A program made the position numbers and the translations under genes. A stretch of DNA of 64,000 nt, taken from the NCBI GenBank assembly GCA_012976225.1, contig JAAVVG010000001.1:1116001-1180000 (forward strand), given 5' to 3'. Origin of the DNA: Golubevia sp. BC0850 (taxonomy: Eukaryota; Basidiomycota; Exobasidiomycetes; Golubeviales; Golubeviaceae). The notes below the pieces were generated by a model. The model saw only the letters and a list, made by a program, of their open reading frames with translations, did no database searches and had not been told where the DNA came from. Below are positions 24,601 to 34,326 of the stretch, piece after piece (position 1 is the first letter of the stretch; every line of letters starts with the position of its first letter).

Positions 24601-27064
24601 GCGAAGCATTGGAGGCGTGAGCATGGAGCTCGAAAGGACTGAAAGTGAGTTGAGAATATTGAGAGGCTTGCCTTTCCTGAGCTTGAGCTTGTTCTGCCTG
24701 TCTTTTCCTTGCATCCGCGGCGAGCTTTCGCATCGAGACTGGCCCAGAAGACTGGTTCGACTGAAGAGACTGGGCGGATTGGAAAGACTGGGTTGATTCT
24801 CTATGGACTCCATGTCCCATCGCCCCATCTCTGATAAATCCAGCTGGAGTAGAAGGCCCAGTGAAAGAGCCGGCTGCAGCTGCTCTGGCCACGATGCTCT
24901 GCCAAGTTCCAGCTCCCGTCAGATCCTTCGGCCTCATCCCTTGAGGAACGAAGGGAGGTAGATCTGGTGCAAATTGGTAGTAGCTGTAGTCTGAAGGATT
25001 GGAGTTTGGGACTGGCGGAGCTCCTTTGCTTGAAACCGAGCGGATGGAAGGAACGATAGAGTTCATCGAGCCTTGTCTGGAGGGAGCCGCACGTTGATCT
25101 TCGAAAGCCCACTTGTTTTTTTTCGCCTTCCTTCGCTTTCGAGGGCCATCTCTATCAGAGTCTGAATCCGAGCCAGAAGAGGAATCGACTGCGTCTATCG
25201 TGACTATAGGGGTGGGTTGAGGGGGATGGAACGTGGGAGAAGACCCTTGAAGAGGAGAGCTGAGATTTGGACTCAGAGAATTCAAACTTGAAACTGTCTC
25301 GCCCGACTTTGAAGCAGCTGCAGATGAGTAGAGATTGTAAATTCCAGTGTTGGTACTGAAACTAGTCAGAGGTCTCCCGAGATTGCCTCCAAGCATAGAA
25401 CCAGATCCATTCGAAGAGGAGCCGCCCGCCGAGTTCTCTCTTTCTCTCAGTGGACCAGCTCCTCTCGCTGAGAGAGAGGGTCTACGCTCATCCTCGTGAC
25501 CATGTCTCCCCATGTCGGTTTCCGTTTCGTTTCCTGATTCGACTCCAAAAGGTCCAGTCTCTGAGTTCCTCCACTGGTCCGTCTCGTCGCTCAGGGCATT
25601 CATTAAGCTTCCCATGCTCTTCCGCATCAAGCTTTTCCTTCTCTTCTCTTCTTCAGTTTCGACTCCTCCATCCGTCGGCAAAGCGATGCCGAGCCCAGCG
25701 TTAGAATTGGAGTAAGGGGGGAGAGAGGCAGATGATGGACTTGAAGGTCGAAGAGAAATTTCCGAAGGAGAAGGTGAAGAATTGGAGGAGGGAGAGTTTG
25801 ACGAGGAAGATCTAGGACCAAAGGCAAATTCCCTGTTCTTCTTGGATCGGGTACTACTCTTCGAGCCTTCTCTTTGTAGTCCATTCTGATAGCCATCTCC
25901 AGGGCTTTGGCCCATCCCGAGCACGCTCTCCAGAGCATCATCGTCTTCGTCGATGCTATCGATGCTAGCATCTGAACCGGTTGGGATTGAGGCTAGAGGA
26001 GATCTACTTGAGCTGCTTCGCCTTCCTCCGACGAGAGACGACCTGGGGGAAGAGCTGGAAGGGCTTCCCTCGAAGCTACTTCTGTTACTCCCACTCCCAC
26101 TGCTTCCTGGTCTGAGGGATCTTCTCAGGTCTAGATGAACCTGACTGCTGAATTGACCATTGACGGGCGACGAGAGAGATCTAGATGAAGGAGATGAAGG
26201 TAGAGGAGGCAGACCAAAGGAGGGAGGTGGTCCAATTGGAGATCCAGGACCACTCATTCTGTTGCTCTGGTTTGCCAACCTCTTTGGGATAGAGATGGCA
26301 GGTAGGGAGGGAAGCGGGCCGGATGGAGGTCCGATAGGTGGAGTATTCAGAGAGGAGGACGTGTCTGTTGATTTACTAGAAGTGATGGAATTGAAGGTGT
26401 TGGTTGAAGCAGTTCGATTGTGTTCAGGTCTGGAGGATTGACTTGAACCTGCGGATAGTAGATCTCTTTCTAGCTCTGCCAGAAGAACACTTGCCCGGAC
26501 TGAATCTTCTGAATTCTGTTTCGGACTGAGCTGAAGTTGAGGTGAAGGCTTGGAAGTGGAGCAGAAGTTGGAAGGATTGAAGGTGTTCCTTGGACTCTCG
26601 TCCTCTGGATCTCTCGGTGGTGGATTGGGAAAGGGAGAATCGTGTCCTAAGATAGTTCCATCGTCTTCGTCGTCCATACTGCTTCTCTGCCAGCTTGAAC
26701 TTGAGCTAGAAGAGCTCTGCCTTGCTGCCCTTATACCTTGATGTCCACCCTCTGCAGTCTGACCTTCTTCTCCATCTTCTCCATCTTCATCATCCTCTAC
26801 CCCAAACCAGGTTAGAGTCCTTGAATCTGATCCGCCTGGTTGTAGCTGCGACCTACCGTTGCCAATTCTGGCAGTTGGTGCGAGGAGGCTTGATGATGAA
26901 AGGTTGGTGGAGTTGGGAACTGAGGAGGTTGATGGGGCTTCCTGGCTCTGTTGATCTTGCTTCTGTTGCTGCTGTTTTGCTAATCTCAAAGCTTTGATCT
27001 TTGCTTGCATCAAAGATTGAGATGTTGCTCTAGCCTTTGCAGCTTCTGCAGCCCTATCCCCCAT
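21673..27064 (-). CDS. Giant Ser/Pro-rich disordered protein of unknown function
   Basis: Exon 1 (27064-23066) and exon 2 (22971-21673) join in phase 0 across one small intron, giving 1765 residues. The first 35 residues are a basic, Ala/Lys/Gln-rich helix (AKIKALRLAKQQQQKQ). The rest is almost entirely disordered: Ser/Pro runs, acidic patches, a basic GPRKRRKAKKNKWAFEDQ segment and, near the C-terminus, repeated SLPTPSSGSKL, GSVSGLRQP and SGLPRLSGLPMP blocks typical of microtubule- or cortex-binding scaffolds. That last comparison is inference from composition only. The two exons could be mistaken for separate genes, because exon 2 has an ATG three codons after the acceptor. The clean in-phase donor and acceptor argue for one gene. 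Confidence 0.72.
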
Positions 27065-27826
27065 CCCTTCTGAATTGATTGAAAGAGGGGCGGAGAGAGT
27101 TTGAAGAAGTGGAGCGAATTGGTGGAGTTGAGCTGATTGTTGAGGGTTAGATTGACAATTGGAACCTCATTTAAATCGAAAGAATGAAGATAGAAAGTTG
27201 ATTCCTGTGTGAGAGGGAGGGGAGTTCCTATCAGAATTCTGAAAGAGAGAGGGAGAGGTGGTTAATGGATTTCCTCACCTTGTTGCTTCTAGCTACTTTG
27301 TGATATTACGCTTCTCCTTGAGTCGTTGGAATGAATGTTGGATCCAAATTGGATGGCGGATGTAGTTGAGAGCAAAAGAAGAAGAGGAGGAGGAGGAGAA
27401 GGATGGGACGGAACTTGGGAGGGGAGGAGCTTGAATCCAAGACAGGAATGGAGAATGGATTCTATGGAAGCCAAAACCTCCGCCAACTTTTTGCTTCTTC
27501 CGCCCTGCGACCACGAAGGAGTTTCAAAAATTAAGCAATTAAAGTTTTCAAAGTAAAACTTGTCATGGCCAATGGCCTCAGGGGGCAGTGGGTCCGATGC
27601 CCTCGAAATCTCGCCATCTCAGATCTTCTGAGATCTCTCCCCTACATCACCTCTCTGCATCCATCTAGAGCTTTCTCAATTCACTGCAATTGCTTTCTAA
27701 GCAGTCACTATATATCACAACGTACATCAGAGCCACAGTCTCAACCGCAGGTGGCTTTCAACCTCGCTCTCAGGTGATCTCCTCCCGTAAGACTCTGAAG
27801 CCCTTCTGAGATCCCCTTCCTTCTCA
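27065..27826. other. Upstream region of the giant Ser-rich gene
   Basis: This 760-bp stretch holds the promoter of the minus-strand giant gene, with purine-rich runs as read on the plus strand. It also holds the 3' flank of the broken oxygenase. Short frames occur on both strands, without protein-like features. Confidence 0.45.
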
Positions 27827-29004
27827 TCACCTCTTGAATTGTAATCTTGCTTCGTCTTGTCCTTTTTGTCCCTTGAGAGGCAGAGGCTCTAGAATTGAAT
27901 CCTCATCTGGTTGACAGTGGTATGCGATTGAGAACCTTGACGAGGTTTCCTTCAGGTCTCTTGGTCGCGAGACTCTATGTTGAGTTGACTTAAAGAGCCC
28001 AGAAGTCCAGAACCTGAGAACATGGGCAGGGAGAACTTCATTTAGTGTCGTCGCAAATTTTAAGAGGTATGCGAGTGACAACTCACCCCATCGCGTCTCC
28101 AATGTTGACAACCAAGGAGCCATCTTCATTAGGAGGTATGTCTATCCACTTTTCGTTCATCAAGACTTGTAGACCACCGATAGCCCTTTGAAATAAAAGT
28201 GTACATGATCCGTAATCCGAATGAGAGCCGGCTCTGATCGAATTCTTCTGACTCTTATCTTCTACCTCAGTCGGACGATAGTGGATTAAACGTAGTCAGT
28301 CATGAGCACCGTGATGATGCTGAGCAAAGTAGGAAGCTGGTAACTTTGAGAGAAAGGTTGCGGAAACGAGTGTAAACACAGAATCTTATCAGTGGAGTCA
28401 GAAACGATGAAACTAGCTGACAGACAACTTACATCGAGAGCTTCGGCAAAGCCTTCTCACAACGTCGCACAGACTGCTTTGCACTGATAAGATGAAGTGT
28501 TGATTAGCTCTTATGCGTTGAGTTGCAGTTCTCTTCGCTGTCGAATCCACGTGTCTTCTTCTACTCACCCCCTCGATAAGCTCTTCCGACTCCTTTCTCT
28601 TCTCCCTCAATTCGCTCGGCAATCTTATTTCTGGAAATTTATGAGCTCCTTTTTCACTTTGATCCGCTAAACGAGGCAGACAGAAACTTTCTTTCAGGTC
28701 TCCGATCGTTTCCGCTCCATCATCATTCACACATTCAGATCCAACTTTTCTTGATTCATGGGAGTGTATCCAACGTTGTGTTCTCGATCTATTGTTGAAA
28801 GCTTTGAATCCAAATCTGGTTTGAGGAATAGGTCGGAGGAAGCATTAAAGGAAACTGATTGAATCAGAGAAGCTGAAAGACCATGATCTTTGAGATAGAA
28901 GAAGCCTGAGGTTGAGCAAGCTTCATGAATAGAGGTGGACAGGTTGGCTCTGTCCGAGAGAGAAATAATTGGTAGTGGAATATAATTGGTAGTGGGGTGG
29001 TCAT
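27827..29004 (-). pseudogene. Decayed 2-oxoglutarate/Fe(II) oxygenase (isopenicillin N synthase-like)
   Basis: The minus strand spells out most of a 2OG-Fe(II) oxygenase in changing frames. Recognisable parts in order are the N-terminal LPIISLSD strand, GFFYLKDHG, VGYTPMNQEKL, GDLKESFCLPR, AGSHSDYGSCTLLFQ with the HxD iron ligands, VVNIGDAM, FWTSGLFKSTQHRV with the distal His, and RFSIAYHC with the Arg that binds 2-oxoglutarate. All catalytic residues remain. The gene is nevertheless broken. A 17-bp tandem duplication near 28965-28995 shifts the frame right after the start. Frame changes are needed near 28730 and 28450 and probably at the last intron, and an in-frame TGA lies at 28296-28298. 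Good splice sites remain, so the decay looks recent. Sequencing error is the alternative, but several independent faults make it less likely. Confidence 0.85.
28965..28995. repeat. 17-bp tandem duplication in the oxygenase start region
   Basis: The 14-mer ATAATTGGTAGTGG occurs at 28965-28978 and again at 28982-28995, a period of 17 bp. On the minus strand it covers codons 4-9 of the oxygenase. Because 17 is not a multiple of three, it throws the reading frame. Removing one unit in thought lets the ATG at 29004 read into the conserved domain. Confidence 0.85.
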
Positions 29005-29108
29005 TTTTTTGCAGTACTAGTCGGAATGGCAGAAGAAGATTGAGAAGAGCAAAGAAAAGCGAACGGACTTCTTCGCTCTACTTCGTGTCCTTCCCACAGC
29101 CCCGTGCG
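29005..29108. promoter_or_regulatory. Very short divergent promoter
   Basis: Only 104 bp separate the ATG of the decayed oxygenase (29004, minus) from that of the alkyltransferase-like gene (29109, plus). The two transcripts must share or overlap promoters. No binding site is identified. Confidence 0.5.
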
Positions 29109-29716
29109 ATGTCTACTTTTCAGGCTGAAGAGTTTCACGAAAAGGTGTACGCTATAACAAGGCTGATACCTCAAGGAAAGGTCACCAGCTATGGTAAGAG
29201 GCTCAGACCTGCAGTGCTTGAACTCTTGGACTCTTTTCTGAAACTTGATCATCCTCGAATTCCTTTCTCTTCTCAGGTCATATCGCTCGGCTGGCAGGCC
29301 ATCCTGCTCATGCTAGGATGGTAGGAAGTGCATTGAAGTTTCTACAGGACGAGACTGTCCCGTGGCAACGGGTTGTTGGAGCGACGGGCTCTATCTCAGA
29401 GCGAGGAGATGATGGCGCTGGCGCTGCCAGGCAAGCCCAGAGATTGAGAGAAGGTGAGTATTCATTTGGTTCTCGAAATACAGACAAGCCAGTGCTCTAT
29501 CTCGAGTGTGCGAAGAGAAAGAGCTTAGAGCGAGTTACTGAATTATTTCGAGTTCTTCTCTCCCATCTCATCTTTCCCCTCATCCATTCACCTTTCGTCT
29601 TCAAAGAAGCTGTGGAGGTCAGAGAGACACCTGGAGGAGGTGTATTCACAGGCAAATGGAAGGTCTCAATGAATCAGTATGGATGGTTCCCCGACCGTGT
29701 TAATCTCGACGACTGA
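29109..29716 (+). CDS. ATL1: Alkyltransferase-like DNA damage protein (ATL)
   Basis: Three exons (29109-29193, 29277-29453, 29607-29716) give 123 residues. The protein matches the DNA-binding domain of O6-methylguanine methyltransferases: IPQGKVTSYGHIARLAGHP, ARMVGSAL with the Arg-finger helix, and the active-site strand. The normal PCHRV motif is replaced here by PWQRV, so the methyl-accepting Cys is Trp. That substitution defines ATL proteins. They bind O6-alkylguanine, flip the base out, and flag the lesion for nucleotide excision repair instead of removing the alkyl group. The length fits the family, as S. pombe Atl1 is 108 residues. The C-terminal GWFPDRVNLDD is a short extension. It shares a promoter region with the broken oxygenase. 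Confidence 0.93.
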
Positions 29717-29810
29717 TAACAGGAGGGGCAATGCAATGAGTGCTACAGAACCTCGTGATTAGATGAAGCATTTCAGAATTGTCTACTACAAAGTCTCGTT
29801 CGAGCGAGGA

Positions 29811-32069
29811 TCAGACTGAAGAGACATTCTTGACGGTCGTCAGAAGGCCTTCCTGCTTGTCTTGAAGATGAGCTGTGCTACCTGGCTCAGAGGGAGTTGG
29901 ATCGATCTGCCTCTTTCCATCCATGAAAGTCTTTACTAGATCATCGGTCACAGCGGCTTTGCGCTGTGTAGGGGGAAGAGGTAGAGTAGAGAGATCGAGG
30001 GGAGCTCGTTTCAATACAAATGGAGAAACAAGAGCGATTCACAGGAAAAAGGACTCACCTCTTGAAAGCGTCCTACGATCTGATGAAGAACCTCGATACA
30101 CTTGGCTTTCATCTCTCCGCTCGATAGCTCTCCAGAACGGTAGGTCTGAGGAGGGAAGAGAGAACGTAAAAGTCAGAACGAAAGTGGGACCAAGTTTCCG
30201 ATCTCTCACTCTGTGTATATTTGGAAAATCTCTCCTATACCCCCCAACTTACCTGAGCAATTCTCTCCATCTCCTCATCGTCATCAACAAAGAAGAGCAT
30301 GAATTGATAGGCAATGTCAACATCCGGATTTCCACCATTCTTCCTGTGTTCCTCCAAGGTATCTCCTCCTCCAGAATAAGCGTGAGAGTTGATCTTCTTC
30401 TTGATCTGCTTAGGAGTGTCTGTCATATAGATAGAAGAATTTTCATTACTCGCTGACATTTTAGTTTGATGACCTTGTAAAGCTGGCAAGAACTTGGAGT
30501 GAATTAGAGAAGGCTTTGGGTACTTCAGCTTGACTGCAACATCTCTTGTTTGACGGAAATAAGGATCTTGATCAATTGCACATGGGATTAAACATGGAAT
30601 GTCAGATTTTGATCCGAAGATTTGAGGGAAAGAATTGGAAAAGGATGGGGCTGATTGGACAGAAACAAAGTGAGCTTTTCCGACGTTGTCTCTGATTCGA
30701 AGGAAAGCGAGAGGAGAGGGGGTAAGACAACTAGGTTCCAGAAAGAAAAAAAAAGAGCTGTTCGGATGGCGGAAAGGCTTGTCTGTGCGAGCGACTCACG
30801 AATCCTGGAAACCAAAGGTATTTTTCGATTGACTCAAGGTGATGCACCGAGCAATTCTAACTACATTGTGGTAGAAAGGACCTCCAACGTAGTCCAAGTT
30901 AGAGAAGATGAAAGTCTTTTCGAGCTTGAAACCGCAAGCGATGATGTCCCTAGCATTTTGGAAGGCGAACTTCTGGACATCTTCCAGTTTGAGGTTTGGC
31001 TTGAAGAGGAACTTCTCGTCGTCTGAGGACGCAAGCGAGCAACATTCGTCAAGAAGCACGTTGATTTTTGTTAGTGGAACTATCAACGGTCTGGCTTTCG
31101 TTCTCAGTAATAGAAAGCAGGACAGGACGTGACGTCTAAATAAGATCAAACTCACCAGTCAATTGAACGACGAGAGGAGCGTCGAACACATCTTGAAGCC
31201 ATCTGAAAGACAATATAGTATTATGCTATTTTAGTCTGGGCACTCAATTCTAGACCGACTGGCTAGAAGACGATATCCTCTGTGACTCACTTGGTGAAAA
31301 GGAACGGAATCAGATGGCCCATGTGCATGCTGTCACTACTTGGACCTCTACCAGTGTAAAGATAGAATGGTTTCTTCTGTTCATATCTTGTTAAGATGGA
31401 ATCAAGCTCTCTGTGTAGGGAAAAGTAGGCGGGAAACAGGAGTGACAGAGGCAGGAAGAAGTGTCAAAGCTTAATAAGGAAGGACTGCACCCTCTCCCTT
31501 CAACCTTTCCACCCTTGAAAGGATGAAAAAAATTACTCTTCTATCAAGTTCCTTTCCGCCTTTCACTCCTTTAAGTAGGCAGGTCGAGTTGCAGCTAGCC
31601 ACGGAAGAGTCTTCCACATCTCTTCTCATTGATCCTGTCTTTCACCTCGAGCTCCAACTCCTCATTCCCTCATCTATCCGCTTGCTCCACCCAGATGATC
31701 CAATCTTCAAGCTCTGAATTCGATCACAGAGACTCACCTGTGGCTAAAGAAAGTGCCTCTCCTTAACAAAGGGTGTGGTTTCCAACCAGTAACCTTCTCA
31801 AACCTCTCCAACAAAGCCGCATCGATCTTCTTCGTTCCAAACTCTTTGATGAGCTTGTCATAATCGATTGCGACTTGCTTTCCATCTACGAATCCTCCTT
31901 CCACATCCCAAGGGGTGATTTTTTGAGCATCTGCAGTTGCTGTTGCTGAAGAAGGAGCTTGAGCGTCGGTCGGAGCTGAAGTTGAGGCCAGAGCTGGGGC
32001 TGCAGCAGGTGTAGCTGAATTCAAGTTGGCAGAAGCCAGTTGATCAGTGAGTTGTTCTGAGTTGCTCAT
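29811..32069 (-). CDS. WRS1: Cytosolic tryptophanyl-tRNA synthetase
   Basis: Seven exons (32069-31738, 31410-31291, 31202-31156, 31022-30800, 30691-30253, 30145-30059, 29963-29811) join in phase to 466 residues. It is a class I synthetase that charges tRNA-Trp. The HIGH-type motif is HMGH within [17 protein letters not shown], and the KMSKS-type motif is KMSAS. Between them sit the Rossmann core and the eukaryotic [17 protein letters not shown] segment that helps bind Trp and ATP. An Ala/Ser/Thr-rich N-terminal extension of about 50 residues replaces the WHEP domain of animals. There is no presequence, so it is the cytosolic form. The third exon is only 47 nt. Confidence 0.95.
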
Positions 32070-32217
32070 TGATGGAGGAGAAAGGGTAAGGTGGGAAAGA
32101 AACCAAAAAGGGTTCGAGTCTTCCGAGTCAGTCAACCTCTTTTTTGCCACCGAAGCAGAATAATCTACCTTCTCATCTTTTTGAAAGTGCAATTTACAAA
32201 AATGAATGGGGTTGATC

Positions 32218-33338
32218 TTAGAACATTCCTCCAACTCCTCCCTCTATGACTCTCAACTCGACCATTCGCATTGCCTTCTCGATGGACTCGATCATCCCCT
32301 CTTTTCCATCTCTTAGAAACAAAATTCCTCTCATGGCCTCTTCAATGTCCTTCTCTGTTAGTCTGGGTCCCCAAATCGAGTCTAGAAAGCCGTCTGAAAC
32401 TGAAAGAAAGACCGCACGTACAGACAGAATTGGTAGTCAGTGCCTGCCTTGATATCTGTCGCTTCATTGCTCTCCCTTTCCAACTCACTCTGAATTTGAA
32501 TAGTGTCATGAATATCCACCCTGTCCACCCTGCTCAATGCCAGAAGTGCGACAGCTTTCGGGTTGACGCTAGTAACGGATTCTAGCCCACAGTACTTCAA
32601 CAGCTTCTTCCGACTCAACATTTCGAACAATCCCACCCCTCCTTCCTTTTCTTCAAACATGATGTTCTTCATCTCGAAGTGTTCCAATCCTTCCGCTCCT
32701 AAGTCCAGTCCTCTAGTCAGTGGCCCAATGATCTCCTGGACGATGGCGATCGACACTCCCAAGACTTTCTCTTGCTTTCCCCTGTCTTCTTCACCTTTCC
32801 CAGGTGGAGACCAGTTAAACCTCTTAAGATTTTTCAGTTGTGATAGCGAGGCTTCTAAACGATGTGACTCGGATTGTCTAAATTCGCTAGAGGTTGAGAA
32901 AGTGGAGTGAGAGATAGAGTAGAACTCAAGGGATAGTTCGCGTATCAGAGGACATTGAGAGACAGCTTTTGATGCCTTCATGACCATCGATGGAGTTTCT
33001 TCTGAATTTGAAGTAGGCAGATAGGAAGGTCCAGGTACTGATGGAAAGTCAAAGGTGGACAGATAAGCCCAGAACGAAGCAAAACTGAGATTGTACTCAC
33101 CACCTGGAACCTTCACTGTCAATTGATGGGTATTCTGAAGAGAATGTATTGAGGAAGATCTACTGGGAGAGATAAAGCTATTCAATTGAAGTAAAGAGCT
33201 GAGCCTGACTCTGTGATAGAGCAAAGGGATTGAAACTCCATGGACCGCCTGAGAAGTTGCGCAGATGGTCGGATTTGATGCTAGACAGAACTTCAAGACT
33301 GATAGTTGAACATCCAGCGGAAGATCTAAAAAGGTCAT
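32218..33338 (-). CDS. F-box-like protein
   Basis: Two exons, 33338-32489 and 32399-32218, join in phase to 343 residues. The start MTFLDLPLDVQLSVLKFCL is a typical F-box opening, followed by a second helix (LLYHRVRLSSLLQLNSFI). F-box proteins recruit substrates to SCF ubiquitin ligases through Skp1. The remainder has LxxLxxF-type segments (LSQLKNLKRFNW, GLEHFEMKNIMF) that suggest degenerate Leu-rich repeats, as in many fungal F-box proteins. The acceptor has a tandem CAG-TTTCAG choice that differs by two residues. It lies 148 bp upstream of TrpRS on the same strand. The target is unknown. Confidence 0.75.
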
Positions 33339-34326
33339 TTGGAGGGAAAGGAAACCTTGTAGTTTACGTTGGTGGTTGGGGGTGGAGAAGCGAGAGGTGA
33401 GATCGACCAATTGAAGATGTTCTCTACAGCTCTATACCTCAGGCGGTCTGGCAATTGCCTGTCCATGCAACGAAAGGATGACCTATTGACATATCTCAGG
33501 ACCATTCAATCCAGAATTCTATGGGACGAGAGATAGCTATCAGTTCAGGCGGAGGCGGCAAAGAGCATAAGGCCAAGACAGAACTAATCAAGACGCTTGA
33601 AGCTTGAATGGTCAGAGAATCTTCGTTTGTCGAAGCATTAGATATGTATATCTCCATACAAAGCTTCTACATTTTTGTGGATAAATGGTTCGAATTGTTG
33701 AGCATGACGAGGTGATTTTATTTCATGCGTGAGAGTCTTCCAAGCTCCAACCTCGCTGTTGCTGTTACTCTCTTTCTCTTCTCCCCTCTCGACCCCTTCA
33801 TTCTTTTCTTTTTCTTTCCTCGAACCCCCTTTTTCTTCCAACTTGAAGTTAACGCAGAAGAAGCAAGAGAGAATCATCTTCTTTGTCAAATAGCTCTCAA
33901 AAATCCTTGGTAGATCCAAATTCAATCGCTACTCAGTACTCATCCCAGCCTCTTCCAACCTCTTTCCACTTCAAGAAGAGAGTAGATTCCAGAACCTTTC
34001 AATCACAATTCAGCTGTGCTGTTCTGGCTTGAATCCAGTTTATTCATTCTAGAGGTTTGCAGAATAGGTGAGATTCAAATTCCACCCACCCTTCGTCAGC
34101 CTCCTTTCCGCCTTTGGAAATTCTACCTCTTTCCCCTTTCTACCTGGAAAGTGAACCTCGGGTTTTCTTCCTGCTTACTGATTCTTCGCCCCTTCCAAAC
34201 CCTCTTCATCTCTTCGTTGCGTTTACCCCTCAATCTATCAATCCGTGCTCGCTCCTCTTCTGCTCCTCCTCAAGGTGTCTCAGTGTCATCTCTTCTCTCT
34301 TCACTTCTCCACCCAACTTTAATTAG
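33339..34326. other. Divergent intergenic region
   Basis: Almost 1 kb lies between the F-box gene (minus) and the BNI4-like gene (plus). The right 600 bp are a T/C-rich leader. Open frames here are short and pyrimidine-driven, and none looks real. A 5' leader intron is possible but not shown. Confidence 0.45.

Noticed and set aside
22142-26997. Many plus-strand frames opposite the giant Ser-rich gene
   Set aside because: Ser-rich codons on the minus strand suppress stops on the plus strand, so these frames are compositional artefacts.
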